A stretch of DNA of 64,000 nt from Glycomyces lechevalierae (GCF_027622945.1 NZ_JAPZVQ010000022.1:19725-83724), one strand, 5' to 3'. Numbered from the stretch's first letter, positions 8,109 through 17,599 are shown. Numbers and translations: made by a program. The notes: a model not told the origin generated them from the letters alone.

Positions 8109-9689
8109 TCAGTCGACCGTGCGCAGCCAGACCGCCGCGTCCGCCGGGAGCCGTCTGCCGTCCAGGGCTGCGCTGGCGATGAGCGGTTCGCCCGCCGGGA
8201 CGTCGATCTCGTGCCCGGTCAGGTTGACGACGCACCTGAAACCGGGCTCGCGCTCGAAGTCCAGCACCCCCGGTTCACTGTCCCGCCAACGCAACTGACC
8301 GTCGCCGAGGGCCGCCTCGCTCCGGCGGATCCGCAGCGCGAGCCGGTACAGCGACAGCATCGAGTCCGCGTCGCCAAGCTGGCTCGCGACCGTCGATTCC
8401 CGCCACTCGGGCGGCTGCGGGAGCCACGCCCCGCCCGGGCCGAACTCGAACGGCGGGGCGTCGCCGCCCCACGGCAGCGGCACCCGGCAGCCGTCCCGGC
8501 CCAGGTCGAGCCCGCCGGTCCGGCGGAACACCGGATCCTCGCGCAGCGCGTCGGGCAGGTCGAAGACCTCGGGGAGCCCCAGCTCGTCGCCTTGGTAGAC
8601 ATAGACACCGCCGGGCAGCGCCATCGTCAGCAGCGCCGCCGCCCGCGCCCGCCGCTCGCCCAGAGCGAGGTCGGTCGGGACGCCGTGCTCGCGCTTCAAG
8701 AACATGCTGTTCTCGCGGCCGTAGCGGGTCACATGCCGGGTCACGTCGTGGTTCGACAGCACCCAGGTCGGCGGCGCGCCCACCTTCGCGTGCGTCGCGA
8801 TGGTCCGGTCGATCACCTCTCTGAGCGCCCCGGCCTCCCACGCGCACTTCAGGAACTCGAAGTTGAACGCCGTGTGCAGCTCGTCCGGGCGGAGGTAGAG
8901 CGCGAACCGCTCGGGATCGCGCACCCAGATCTCGCCCACGAACACCCGCTCCGGCCCGTACTCGCCGAGCACGAGCCGCCAGTCGCGGTAGATCTCGTGC
9001 ACCTCCGGCCGGTCCTTGTCCGGCTCGTCGTCAGCGTCGGTGAATGTCGGCACGCCCTTGAACCGGCCGCGCTTGTCCGGCAGCCCGGCCTGCTTCACCA
9101 GGCGCGCAGCCACATCGATGCGGAACCCGTCCACGCCCCGGTCGAGCCAGAACCGCAGGATCGACAGGAACTCGGCCCGCACCTCCGGATGGTCCCAGTT
9201 CAAGTCGGGCTGGGACGAGTCGAACAGGTGCAGGTACCACTGCCCGTCCTCCACTTGCGACCACGCCGGGCCGCCGAAGCGCGACTGCCAGTTGTTCACC
9301 TCGTCGCGGAAGTGGAACCGTTCGCGCGCAGGCGAACCCGGACCGGCGCGCAGCGCCTCCTGGAACCACGGATGCTGATCGGAGGTGTGGTTCGGGACCA
9401 GGTCCACAATGATCCGCAGCCCGAACTGATGCGCCGCCTCGATCAGCCGCTCGGCGTCTTCGAGCGTGCCGAACGCCGGGTCGATCGCCCGGTAGTCGGC
9501 CACGTCGTACCCGCCGTCGGCCATCGGCGAGGCGTACCACGGGTTGATCCACAGCGCATCCACACCGAGCTCCCGCAGGTACCCGAGCCGCGATTCGAGT
9601 CCGGCGATGTCGCCGATCCCGTCCCCGTCGCCGTCCGCGAAACTGCGCAGGTACACCTGGTAGATCGCCGCGCTCCGCCACCAACTCAC
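8109..9689 (-). CDS. GH13 alpha-glucosidase / oligo-1,6-glucosidase
   Basis: A 526-residue intracellular glycoside hydrolase of family 13, expected to release glucose from short alpha-glucans or related disaccharides. The family regions are all visible: DLVPNHTSD, the nucleophile aspartate in GFRIDVAARL, the acid glutamate in VFVGEIWV and the transition-state aspartate in LSNHDV. The GTG start at 9689 overlaps the stop of the oxidoreductase gene (ATGTGA) and has GGGAGG five bases upstream, so this start is preferred over TTG 9701. It is the last gene of the sugar operon 14347-8109, which implies that the imported sugar contains an alpha-glucosidic bond. Confidence 0.92.
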   Translation of the reverse strand: MSWWRSAAIYQVYLRSFADGDGDGIGDIAGLESRLGYLRELGVDALWINPWYASPMADGGYDVADYRAIDPAFGTLEDAERLIEAAHQFGLRIIVDLVPNHTSDQHPWFQEALRAGPGSPARERFHFRDEVNNWQSRFGGPAWSQVEDGQWYLHLFDSSQPDLNWDHPEVRAEFLSILRFWLDRGVDGFRIDVAARLVKQAGLPDKRGRFKGVPTFTDADDEPDKDRPEVHEIYRDWRLVLGEYGPERVFVGEIWVRDPERFALYLRPDELHTAFNFEFLKCAWEAGALREVIDRTIATHAKVGAPPTWVLSNHDVTRHVTRYGRENSMFLKREHGVPTDLALGERRARAAALLTMALPGGVYVYQGDELGLPEVFDLPDALREDPVFRRTGGLDLGRDGCRVPLPWGGDAPPFEFGPGGAWLPQPPEWRESTVASQLGDADSMLSLYRLALRIRRSEAALGDGQLRWRDSEPGVLDFEREPGFRCVVNLTGHEIDVPAGEPLIASAALDGRRLPADAAVWLRTVD

Positions 9690-11020
9690 ATTGCCTCCCA
9701 AAGGATCGTGCGCTGTTCGAGGCGCGCCCGCTCGGCCGCGAACGCCATCCGGTGACTGTCCAAAGAGGCCTCGAGGTCCGTGGAAGCCGCCTCCCCGCCC
9801 TCGAGCGCGGTGACGAACGCGTCCACCAGCGCCTCGTCCCCGCCCGAATGCCCCCGATCGTCAGGCGCCCCGGTCGCGTCCACCGGCCCAGCGTAGATCT
9901 CGAACACCTTGTGGTCCATCGGCTTCCGCGTCGACGACGCCCCGGCCCGCGCCCCCGGCAGCTCGGGCAGCACCGCCGTCGGCGAGAACAGATCGACCTC
10001 GAGGGTCCCGGTCCGCAGGTTCCCCGCGATCTCCCCCGCCGTCCCGGTGAGCCGCACGGTCCGCGTGTTCTGCCCGGTGAACGCCGAAGTCGAGAGCGTC
10101 GCGGTCAACCCGCCCGGGAAGTCGACGACCGTCTGCTGGTGGTCCACGACGTCGTTGTCGGCGTGGAACACGCACCGCCCGTACGGCCCGCGCCGCAGCG
10201 CCGCCAGCCGACCCTCCGGGCTGAGGTCGTCGCCGAGCAGCGCCACCGGCCAGCCGTCCCGGTCCGCAAGGGCCTCAACGTAGTAGCGCGGCGCGTAGAA
10301 CGGGCACGAGTCGGCGGCCGGGCAGCCGTCGAGGCAGTAGTCCGGCGCGCCTTCCGGGGCGTGCTCGGGCCGGAAGTAGGTGAGGCTGCCGGCGCTGGCG
10401 ACGGACGCGGGCGGTTCGCCCGCGAACCAGCGGATGATGTCGAGGTCGTGGCAGGTCTTGGCGAGGACCATCGGGCTCGAGGTGGCGAGGTTGCGCCAGT
10501 TGCCGCGCACGTAGGAGTGCGCGAAGTGCCAGAAGCCGATGTTCTCCTCGACGCGCATGGTCACGAGCCGGCCGATTGTCCCGGTGTCGACGAGGCGGCG
10601 GATCGCGAGCCAGAACGGCTGGTAGCGCATCACATGGCTGATCCATATGCGGGCCTTGTGCTCTCGGGCGGCGGCCGCGAGGGCCTCGAGGTCGCCGGGG
10701 GTGGTCGCGGCGGGCTTCTCCAGGAGGATCGGCAGGCCGGTCTCGACGGCGGCGAGTGCGGCCTCGAGGTGGAGGCGGTCGGGGAGGGCGATCACGAAGG
10801 CGTCCAGTCCGATCGCGGCGGCGTCGGCGACGAGGTCGCGCCAGTCGGGGTAGCGGTGCTCGTTCGGCACGCCCGCGGCGTCGGCGAGCCGTTCGCGGCG
10901 GTGCGGCATCGGGTCGGCGACGGCCGCGACGGCGGCGCGGTCGGGGCGTTCGATCGCCCAGCGGCCGTACGTGCTGGAGCCGCGCGCGCCCGCACCGAGG
11001 ATGCCCAGTCGGATTGCCAT
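9686..11020 (-). CDS. Gfo/Idh/MocA family NAD(P)-dependent oxidoreductase
   Basis: A 444-residue protein. The Rossmann fold begins at once (LGILGAGARGSSTYGRW), the family motif EKP is in ILLEKPAATT, and the C-terminal half is the typical alpha/beta dimerisation domain. A cysteine-rich insertion, CLDGCPAADSC, near residue 210 is seen in some members and might bind a metal. Such enzymes oxidise or epimerise sugars and polyols. ATG start at 11020, with GGAGAAAGG upstream. It lies between the permease genes and the GH13 gene, so it probably acts on the transported sugar after or before hydrolysis. Confidence 0.9.
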   Translation of the reverse strand: MAIRLGILGAGARGSSTYGRWAIERPDRAAVAAVADPMPHRRERLADAAGVPNEHRYPDWRDLVADAAAIGLDAFVIALPDRLHLEAALAAVETGLPILLEKPAATTPGDLEALAAAAREHKARIWISHVMRYQPFWLAIRRLVDTGTIGRLVTMRVEENIGFWHFAHSYVRGNWRNLATSSPMVLAKTCHDLDIIRWFAGEPPASVASAGSLTYFRPEHAPEGAPDYCLDGCPAADSCPFYAPRYYVEALADRDGWPVALLGDDLSPEGRLAALRRGPYGRCVFHADNDVVDHQQTVVDFPGGLTATLSTSAFTGQNTRTVRLTGTAGEIAGNLRTGTLEVDLFSPTAVLPELPGARAGASSTRKPMDHKVFEIYAGPVDATGAPDDRGHSGGDEALVDAFVTALEGGEAASTDLEASLDSHRMAFAAERARLEQRTILWEAM

Positions 11021-11025
11021 GTGGC

Positions 11026-11931
11026 TCAGCCTTTCTCCGCGCCTGAGGTGAGTCCCGTGACGAGCAGTCGCTGCGCCAGGAAGAACCCGGCGACCACCGG
11101 GACGGTGATCGCGATCGACCCGGCCATGAGCACTGTGGTCGGTACCGAGAACTCGGTGAGCTGCGCGATGCCGAGCGAGACCGTCCAGCGGTCGCGGTCG
11201 GCGACGAGGAAGAGCAGCGCGAACAGGTACTCGTTCCAGGCGATCATGAACACGTAGAGGGCGGTGGCGGCGACGCCGGGGAGGGCGAGGGGGAGCACGA
11301 CGCGGCGGATGAGGGCGAGGCGGCCGCAGCCGTCGATCATCGCCGCTTCCTCTACTGAGGACGGTACAGCCACGAGGTAGGTGCGGAGCATGTACAGGGC
11401 GACCGGGACGGTCTGGGCGACGTAGACGAAGACGAGGCCGACGAGCGACCCGGTGAGGCCGATGCGGCTGAGCAGCACGAACAGCGGCACGGCGAGCACG
11501 ATGCCGGGGAGGAGGTAGACGCCGAGGAAGACGACGTTCACGGCGTTGCGGCCGAAGAAGCGCAGCCGCACGGCCGCGTAGGCGCCGAGGACGCTGAAGA
11601 GGATCGCGAGCGCGGCGGTGGCGAGCGCGACTTGGAGGGAGTTCCACATGTTGCCGCCGAGGCCGTATTCGGCCATCGCGGTCGGGTACGAGTCGAAGGT
11701 GATCTCGTCGGGGATGAGGTTGAGCGGCTCGGAGACCACGGACTGGAAGGGCCGCAGGGAGAGCGAGATGCCGTAGAGCAGCGGCCCGGCGGTGACGGCG
11801 ACCGCGACGGCGATGACGACCCAGCGGAGGGCGCCGAGGACCGCGTCCTCGGCGGTGAGGCGGGCACGCCGAAGGCGACCTGCACCTCTGGGCTGCGGGT
11901 GACGGGAACTTCCCGTGCAAGGCTCGCTCAT
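11026..11931 (-). CDS. Carbohydrate ABC transporter permease, MalG type
   Basis: A 301-residue integral membrane protein with about six helices and the binding-protein-dependent transport signature, EEAAMIDGCGRLALIRRVVLP (EAA loop, contacts the ATPase). It ends in the conserved GLTSGAEKG tail of MalG-type subunits. The ATG at 11931 overlaps the preceding permease stop by four bases and has GAGGGAG upstream. No ATPase gene is in this operon, so a shared MsiK-type ATPase elsewhere is likely, as is usual in actinobacteria. Confidence 0.93.
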   Translation of the reverse strand: MSEPCTGSSRHPQPRGAGRLRRARLTAEDAVLGALRWVVIAVAVAVTAGPLLYGISLSLRPFQSVVSEPLNLIPDEITFDSYPTAMAEYGLGGNMWNSLQVALATAALAILFSVLGAYAAVRLRFFGRNAVNVVFLGVYLLPGIVLAVPLFVLLSRIGLTGSLVGLVFVYVAQTVPVALYMLRTYLVAVPSSVEEAAMIDGCGRLALIRRVVLPLALPGVAATALYVFMIAWNEYLFALLFLVADRDRWTVSLGIAQLTEFSVPTTVLMAGSIAITVPVVAGFFLAQRLLVTGLTSGAEKG

Positions 11932-12974
11932 GCCCGCTCCCTCTTGATCATCCACGCGTACACAGCGACCACGACCAGGAGCATCCCGGTCATGAGCAGC
12001 CCGGTCGCCGAAGCCGTGCCGATGTTCGCGCGCACCACCAGCTCCGAGTAGACCCGCACCGCCAGCACTTCGGTACCGCCCGCGCCGCCGGTGAGCAGGT
12101 AGATGTCGTTGAAGTTCTGGAAGGACCACAGGAACCGCAGCACCGCGAGCAGCGCCATCACCCCCGCGAGCTCGGGCAGCAGCAGGTGCCGGAAGATCCG
12201 CGTCTTCCCGGCGCCGTCGATCTGCGCGGCCTCCTCGATGTCCCCGGGCACCACTTGCAGTCGCGCCGTGATGAACAGGAACGCGAGCGGGAAGGTCTTC
12301 CACACCTCGAACGCGATCACGCACAACAGCGCGACCGGCACTTCGAGCGGCCCGAGGTCGCGGCTCGTCGTGGTGAGGAACGCGATCGGCTCGGCCCATC
12401 CGAGCCATTCGACGCCGACGGCGTTGACCAGGCCGTACCCGGGGTTGAGCAGTGTCTTCCAGATCGTGGCGGCCGCGACCACTGGCAGCACGTACGGCAC
12501 GAGCACGAGCGCCCGGATCAGCCCGCGACCCCGGAAGGGCCGCCGCAGGGCGAGCGCGACCGCGAGTCCGACGAGCACCGCGCCGGCGGACGAGGCCGCC
12601 GCGTAGACCACGGTGGTCGTCGCGGCCGACCAGAACCGCGGCGAGCCCCAGACGGCGGCGATGTTCTCGCTGGTGAACACGAGGTTGTCGATGTAGAGGC
12701 GCGGGATGTCGACGAGCCGCACGTCGAGGAACGCGAACAGCGCGACCGCCAGGAACGGCAGCACCGCGAACAGGAGCACGACGATCACGGTGGGGCCCAC
12801 CAGGAGCCGCCCGTGCAGGTCCTCACGGCGGGACATCGTCATCGGACGGCGGCCGCCGGGCACACGAACAGTCTTGCGGGGCGTCGGGAAAGGGCCCCCG
12901 GTTTCAACGGTGCCACCGGGGTCCGACACCGGATCGCGGACCGTGTTCGAACGCGGCCGTTCGGTCTCGCTCAT
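11928..12974 (-). CDS. Carbohydrate ABC transporter permease, MalF type
   Basis: A 348-residue permease if translation starts at ATG 12974, which overlaps the stop of the binding-protein gene by four bases. Six or more helices follow from about residue 58, and the EAA motif EEAAQIDGAGKTRIFRHLLL is present. The first 45 residues are unusual: they read through the dispersed repeat core at 12892-12927 and give VSDPGGTVETGGPFP. A start at ATG 12842 (MTMSRRED) would remove that tail and give a more normal MalF length; translational coupling favours the longer form, so the start is uncertain. Confidence 0.9.
   Translation of the reverse strand: MSETERPRSNTVRDPVSDPGGTVETGGPFPTPRKTVRVPGGRRPMTMSRREDLHGRLLVGPTVIVVLLFAVLPFLAVALFAFLDVRLVDIPRLYIDNLVFTSENIAAVWGSPRFWSAATTTVVYAAASSAGAVLVGLAVALALRRPFRGRGLIRALVLVPYVLPVVAAATIWKTLLNPGYGLVNAVGVEWLGWAEPIAFLTTTSRDLGPLEVPVALLCVIAFEVWKTFPLAFLFITARLQVVPGDIEEAAQIDGAGKTRIFRHLLLPELAGVMALLAVLRFLWSFQNFNDIYLLTGGAGGTEVLAVRVYSELVVRANIGTASATGLLMTGMLLVVVAVYAWMIKRERA
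12892..12927. repeat. Dispersed repeat core within permease N-terminus
   Basis: GGGCCCCCGGTTTC, AACGGTGCC and GGGGTCCGAC match in order the cores at 2994-3029 and 3084-3118. Here the repeat is read in frame (minus strand) as part of the permease N-terminal tail. Confidence 0.65.
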
Positions 12975-14347
12975 CCGCCGAGGTCCTGTTGCGCCGCTTC
13001 GACACTCGCGGCCATGGCGGCCGCGACCTCGGCGGGCGGGGCGCCGTCGAACAGCGCCTCCGCCTCGGTGGCGAGGATGGTCTGGGAGAACACGATGCCG
13101 GCGAGTTCGGCGTCCGGGGTGCCCCAGCCCCAGCGCGTGAACTCCTCGGCTCCGGCGGCGAGCCGGTCGACCAGGGCCGGGCCGTAGATCTGCTCGATCG
13201 AGACCTCCTGGGTCTGGTCGTTGCCGAACGGCAGCGCCGACCACGCGTCCAGGTACTCATGGGACCCGGCCTCGGGGCCGGGCCGCACCGGGATGCGGCC
13301 CTCGGTCGCGGAGGCGAGGTTCTCGACGTACCCGTCGGTGAGCATGTACTTCACGAACTCCTTGGCGTCCGCGGTGTTCGCGCCCGCCGGGATGCCGTAG
13401 TTCGTGGTCTGCCCGTACTCGACGGGCGCCTCGCTCCCGGTGCCGGTGAACGTGGTCAGGTACGCGGTGTTCTCCGCGAGGAACCGCGGGTTCTCGGCGC
13501 ATTCGGCGCAGGTCACGGGGTTGTCGACGTCGAGTCCGGCGACCTCGTCGACGATGTGGGAGGAGAACAGCACCATCGCGGCGGACCCCGAGAGATAAGC
13601 GGCCCGCGCGGCCTCGACGTCCACTTGCGCCGGTCCGGCCGCGGCGGCGAGCCGCTGGTAGTGGGCCAGGCCCTCGACGCATTCGGGCGAGTCGATCGCG
13701 ACCGCGCCGTCCTCGGCGAGCTCGCAGCCGAACGGGAGCAGCATCGACTCGATGCCCTCCTGCGTGTACACGTCCCCGGGGGTCGTCCCGATCGCGATGC
13801 CCGCCAAGCCGTCCGAGTCGAGCGCTTCGGCGGCGGCCGCGATGTCCGCGACCGATTCGGGCGGCTCGAGCCCGGCGGCCTCGAACAGGTCGGTGCGGTA
13901 GGCGATGGTGTGGCCCCACCCGTCCGACGGGACCGCGTGCAGGCTGCCGCCGATCGTGACCATGTCCAGCGCCGCCCGGCTGAACGTGTCCGCCCCGAGC
14001 TCGTCCACGACCTCCTGCGGCGCTTGGTCGTCGAGCAGGCCCTGCGCGGCCCAGGCGGCGGTGCTCGACGGGTTGTGGGCGATCACGTCCGGCACGTCGC
14101 CCGAAGCGGCGGAGGTGACGAGGGTCTGCCCGGCCTGGTCCGGTTCGAGCGGGACCATCTCGACCTCGATGCCGGTGGCCTCGGTGAACGCGTCGATCAC
14201 GGGCTGCTGCGCCGCGATCCGCTCCGGGGTGGTGTACGGCGTCCAGAAGACGATCGAACCGTCGCCTTCCTCGGACTCCTCTGGGCTGCAGGCGGATACG
14301 GTCAGCAGCAGCATCGAGGCCGCTACGCAGGTCGTCATTGTCCTCAT
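12971..14347 (-). CDS. Sugar ABC transporter substrate-binding lipoprotein
   Basis: A 458-residue family 1 extracellular solute-binding protein. The signal peptide ends in the lipobox LTVSAC (lipid on Cys20), and the mature protein starts the fold with GSIVFWTPYTTPE. TAGGAG lies seven bases before the ATG. It opens the operon running to 8109; a possible -10 element TATAGT sits at 14393-14398. The partner enzymes (GH13 glucosidase and a sugar oxidoreductase) suggest an alpha-glucoside as ligand, which is an inference from context. Confidence 0.93.
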   Translation of the reverse strand: MRTMTTCVAASMLLLTVSACSPEESEEGDGSIVFWTPYTTPERIAAQQPVIDAFTEATGIEVEMVPLEPDQAGQTLVTSAASGDVPDVIAHNPSSTAAWAAQGLLDDQAPQEVVDELGADTFSRAALDMVTIGGSLHAVPSDGWGHTIAYRTDLFEAAGLEPPESVADIAAAAEALDSDGLAGIAIGTTPGDVYTQEGIESMLLPFGCELAEDGAVAIDSPECVEGLAHYQRLAAAAGPAQVDVEAARAAYLSGSAAMVLFSSHIVDEVAGLDVDNPVTCAECAENPRFLAENTAYLTTFTGTGSEAPVEYGQTTNYGIPAGANTADAKEFVKYMLTDGYVENLASATEGRIPVRPGPEAGSHEYLDAWSALPFGNDQTQEVSIEQIYGPALVDRLAAGAEEFTRWGWGTPDAELAGIVFSQTILATEAEALFDGAPPAEVAAAMAASVEAAQQDLGG

Positions 14348-14467
14348 AGCCGCTCCTAAGGGGCGAATCGGCGCGAACAGCGTCCAATCCGCACTATAGC
14401 GGCGATGTGTGGTCGCGCGGTACCCCTGCGTGTCGGTGAGCCGAAGGTTCGCGCAGCGATGCGGCGG

Positions 14468-15055
14468 TCAGCGCGAGCCGGTGGCCATGAGCTTGACGGC
14501 CGCCTCGGCCTCCTCGATGGTGGCGATGCCCTGGATCTGGTGGACGTCGTTGGAGCTGAGGCTGCTGTCGGTGACCTCGACCGACCGGCCGTCGACCATG
14601 ATGTGCACGAGCCCGGGCCACCCGTCCTCCTCGGTGGCCGCGGTCGCGGCGGCGTTCCACGCCTCGACGCCCTCCTCGTCGAAGACCACGTACACCGTGG
14701 GCAGGCCCGCGGTCCCGTAGTCGTAATCGAGGTAGTCGACGTGCTCGGCGGTCACGATCGCCGGGGCGAGCCGCACTTCGGAGAGGACGCCGTCGACCCG
14801 GGCGCACACGTCGAGCGGTTCGGCGGGATCCGTGTCGGGGGTGACGGACTCGCCGCCGGTGGCGGGGTAGCGGGCCTCGCAGTCGGCGCTGTCGCCGTCG
14901 AGCGACGACTCCACCATGCGGAACTCGAGCTGCACGCCGTCCGCGACGGTCATGGCGGTGTCGCTCTCGGGCGGAGCCTCCCCCGCTTCCTCGGCCCCGC
15001 ACGAGACGAGCGCGGGAGCGACGAGGAGCGCGACCATGGGCAGCAGTGCTTTCAC
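14468..15055 (-). CDS. Lipoprotein with SecD-P1-like domain
   Basis: A 195-residue lipoprotein, GTG start. The signal peptide ends LVSC at Cys19. The C-terminal 80 residues (VVFDEEGVEAWNAAAT, then HIMVDGRSVEV, then IQGIATIEEAEAAVKLM) follow the pattern of the periplasmic P1 head of SecD (ftpeG...vldG...I.G.f..eeA). Stand-alone P1-like lipoproteins occur in actinobacteria; their role is unknown. No secF or secD is adjacent. It is divergent from the sulfotransferase gene. Confidence 0.75.
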   Translation of the reverse strand: MKALLPMVALLVAPALVSCGAEEAGEAPPESDTAMTVADGVQLEFRMVESSLDGDSADCEARYPATGGESVTPDTDPAEPLDVCARVDGVLSEVRLAPAIVTAEHVDYLDYDYGTAGLPTVYVVFDEEGVEAWNAAATAATEEDGWPGLVHIMVDGRSVEVTDSSLSSNDVHQIQGIATIEEAEAAVKLMATGSR

Positions 15056-15151
15056 GGGGATCGCCTTTCCGAAGGGTCCTCCAGAATAGACGGCGGCCCG
15101 GCCGGGGCGAGGACACGCCGTCCTGTCGGTGGCGGACTCTAGACTTCCCCG

Positions 15152-15859
15152 GTGATCATCTGGCTCGCCTCGTTCCCCCGCTCCGGCAACACCTTCTTCC
15201 GCATCGCGCTCAACCGCCTCTACAGCGTCCCGACCTATGTGGTCTACGACGTCGACGGCGTCGCCGCCCAGATCGGCACCGAGATCATGGACGCCCGCGA
15301 CCGGCCCGCCGACTTCGCGGCGATGCGCGCCGCCGACGAGGTGCACTTCGTCAAGACCCACCGCCGCCGCGACGACCCCGTCATCGCCGACGAGGACCGC
15401 GCCATCTGCCTCGTGCGGGACGGCCGCGACGCCCTCGTCTCCTGGGCCCGCCTCTGGACCGCCCAGCACCAAGGCGAACCCGACTACGAGACCCGGTTCG
15501 CCGCAGAGGCCCGCGCGATGATCACCCGCCGCACCGGCGGCACCGGCGGCTGGGGCCAGAACGTCCTCTCCTGGCACCGCTCCGCCAGCCCCGCACCGGT
15601 CTGGGTCCGCTTCGACGACCTCATCGCGGACCCCGAGACCAGCGTCCGTGACGCCGTCGCCAAAGCCGCCCCCGGCCTCGCGCCCGCCTCAGCGGCCGCG
15701 ATCCCCACCTTCGGCGAACTCCACGACCGCGAACCGGGCTTCTTCCGCTCCGGCACCACCGGCGCCCACCGCACCGAACTCCCCGACGACCTCCATGACC
15801 TGTTCTGGGCCCAACCGGACAACGCCGAAGCGATGCGGCTCAACAACTACCAGCGGTAA
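15152..15859 (+). CDS. Sulfotransferase-family protein
   Basis: A 235-residue protein, GTG start. The PAPS-binding 5'-phosphosulfate loop is SFPRSGNTFF at residues 7-16, and the 3'-phosphate motif is CLVRDGRDALVSWAR near 88-102. Length and motifs fit cytosolic sulfotransferases that move a sulfuryl group from PAPS to a hydroxyl or amine. The acceptor cannot be predicted. It is followed 41 bases later by an acetyltransferase gene on the same strand. Confidence 0.87.
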   Translation: MIIWLASFPRSGNTFFRIALNRLYSVPTYVVYDVDGVAAQIGTEIMDARDRPADFAAMRAADEVHFVKTHRRRDDPVIADEDRAICLVRDGRDALVSWARLWTAQHQGEPDYETRFAAEARAMITRRTGGTGGWGQNVLSWHRSASPAPVWVRFDDLIADPETSVRDAVAKAAPGLAPASAAAIPTFGELHDREPGFFRSGTTGAHRTELPDDLHDLFWAQPDNAEAMRLNNYQR

Positions 15860-15900
15860 CCCGGTGGCGCAGGGCCGCGAAGCCCTGCCAGACTGCGGAA

Positions 15901-16377
15901 GTGATCGATCTGCGCGTGCTCGCGCCCGACGACTGGCGAGTGTGGAGGAGCCTACGGCTCGCGGCGCTCGCCGAGGCGCCCGAGGCGTTCGCGTCGCGCC
16001 TCGCCGACTGGGAGGGTGACGGCGACCGTGAGAAGCGCTGGCGGTCGCGGCTCGCGATGCCGGGTGCGCACAACCTCGTCGCCGAACTCGCGGGGAGACC
16101 GGTCGGCATGGCGAGCGGCGTGCCCGCATCCGACCCGCAGGCCCGGGAGCTGATCGCGATGTGGGTGAGCCCCGGCGCGAGAGGCGCCGGCGTCGGCGAC
16201 GCGCTCATCGCCGCCGTGACCCGGTGGGCCCGCGCGGAGGGTGCCTCGGAGCTGCGACTGGCCGTCTACAGCCACAACCTCGCCGCAGCGGCCCTGTACC
16301 GGCGCAACGGATTCGCCGACTCGGTGCCGCCGGGTCCGGAGCGGGTCGGCGAACGCGTCATGGCCAAGCCGCTCTAA
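15901..16377 (+). CDS. GNAT family N-acetyltransferase
   Basis: A 158-residue single-domain GNAT protein, GTG start. The acetyl-CoA-binding motif A is MWVSPGARGAGVGDALI at about 89-105, and the NLAAAALYRRNGF motif at about 124-136 is typical of motif B. The acceptor is unknown. The gene ends close to the convergent serine hydrolase gene. Confidence 0.88.
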   Translation: MIDLRVLAPDDWRVWRSLRLAALAEAPEAFASRLADWEGDGDREKRWRSRLAMPGAHNLVAELAGRPVGMASGVPASDPQARELIAMWVSPGARGAGVGDALIAAVTRWARAEGASELRLAVYSHNLAAAALYRRNGFADSVPPGPERVGERVMAKPL

Positions 16378-16459
16378 TCCGCCACGGGGGCAGGGCGGAT
16401 CTGGTCGAAGTGGAGCGTGACCAGGACCGCCCCGCAGCCGGGGTCCGCTGCCGGATTGC

Positions 16460-17599
16460 CTAGGAGCAGAACTCGGCCGCGACCATTTCGGTGACGGCGT
16501 CGGAGACTTCCGGTGCGGCCGTGAGGCTCTGGTTGACGGTGATGGTGATCTGGTGTTCGGCCGCGTCGTCGGTGAAGGTGTAGGTCAGGTAGCCGACCGA
16601 GCCGCCCACGTGGCCCCAGATCGGTGTGCCGCAAGGTTCGCCGCTAGCGAGGCCGAGGCCGTAGCCGAATCCGGGGAACGCCGGGATGGTCGTCTTCATC
16701 TCGTTCAGCAGTTCGTCGCCGAGGAGGTCGCCGCTGAGGAGGGCTTCGAAGAAGCGGTTGACGTCGGCCTGGGTGGCGGCGATCGCGCCGGTGGACCAGG
16801 AGGCGGTCATGTTGAACGCCGTGAGGTCCGCGAGCGGGTCTGCTTGCGTCCCAAAGGCTTCGTAGCCGCGCATGGCCGGGGAGGGCAGGAGGGGGAACGC
16901 CCCGGCGAGGTAGGTGCGGTCCAGGCCGGCGGGAATCAGGATGCGTTCGCGCAGTTCGGTGGCGAGGTCGTGTTCGGTGACCGCTTCGATGAGCATGCCG
17001 AGCAGGATGTAGTTGGTGTTCGAGTAGTGGAAGTCGTCGCTGGGCGTCAGCGGATCCTGCGTCGCGATCGCCACGAGCGCCTCGGGTTCGTACCTCTCAT
17101 AACGGTGCTCGGCGGCGGTCCGCGCGTCCGGCCAGAGGTCGTCCTCGTAGTCGGGGATGCCGCTGTTCTGCTGCAGCAGTTGGCGGATCGTGACGTCCTC
17201 CTCGTAGGGGAGGACGCCGGGGAGGTACCGGTCGACGGGCGCGTCGAGTTCGATCGCGCCCTCCTCGACGAGCTGCAGGACCATGGTCGCCGTGAAGGTC
17301 TTGGTGATGCTGCCGATCCTGATGCGGCCCTGCGGGTTCGGGGCCGAGCCGGTCCAGACGTTCCCGACCCCGGCGGTGCCGGTCCAGGTGCCGTCGTCGT
17401 TCTCGACGGTGACGACGGCGCCGGGCGCGCCCGCGTCGACGATCGCGTCCGTGAGCGCTTGGAGGTCGGGCCGCGCCGGGGCGGCCGCGGCCGGGGCCGC
17501 CGCGAACCCGACGGCGAGTGCTGCGGCGGCGCAGACCGCGGTCGACTTGACGGCGATGTCCTTGAGTTTCCCTGCCCGCCTGGCGGTTCGATGAGTCAT
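16460..17599 (-). CDS. Secreted serine hydrolase, beta-lactamase/DD-peptidase family
   Basis: A 379-residue protein with a long signal peptide (hydrophobic core about 18-40, AAALAVGFAAAPAAAA). The three catalytic motifs of class C-like serine hydrolases are visible: SITK near residue 96 (SxxK), YSNTNY near 180 (YxN) and WGHVGG near 322 (HxG in place of KTG). Substrates of this family include D-Ala-D-Ala peptides and esters. The upstream ORF extension to 17704 is poorly composed, so the ATG at 17599 with GGAGG directly before it is preferred. Confidence 0.88.
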   Translation of the reverse strand: MTHRTARRAGKLKDIAVKSTAVCAAAALAVGFAAAPAAAAPARPDLQALTDAIVDAGAPGAVVTVENDDGTWTGTAGVGNVWTGSAPNPQGRIRIGSITKTFTATMVLQLVEEGAIELDAPVDRYLPGVLPYEEDVTIRQLLQQNSGIPDYEDDLWPDARTAAEHRYERYEPEALVAIATQDPLTPSDDFHYSNTNYILLGMLIEAVTEHDLATELRERILIPAGLDRTYLAGAFPLLPSPAMRGYEAFGTQADPLADLTAFNMTASWSTGAIAATQADVNRFFEALLSGDLLGDELLNEMKTTIPAFPGFGYGLGLASGEPCGTPIWGHVGGSVGYLTYTFTDDAAEHQITITVNQSLTAAPEVSDAVTEMVAAEFCS

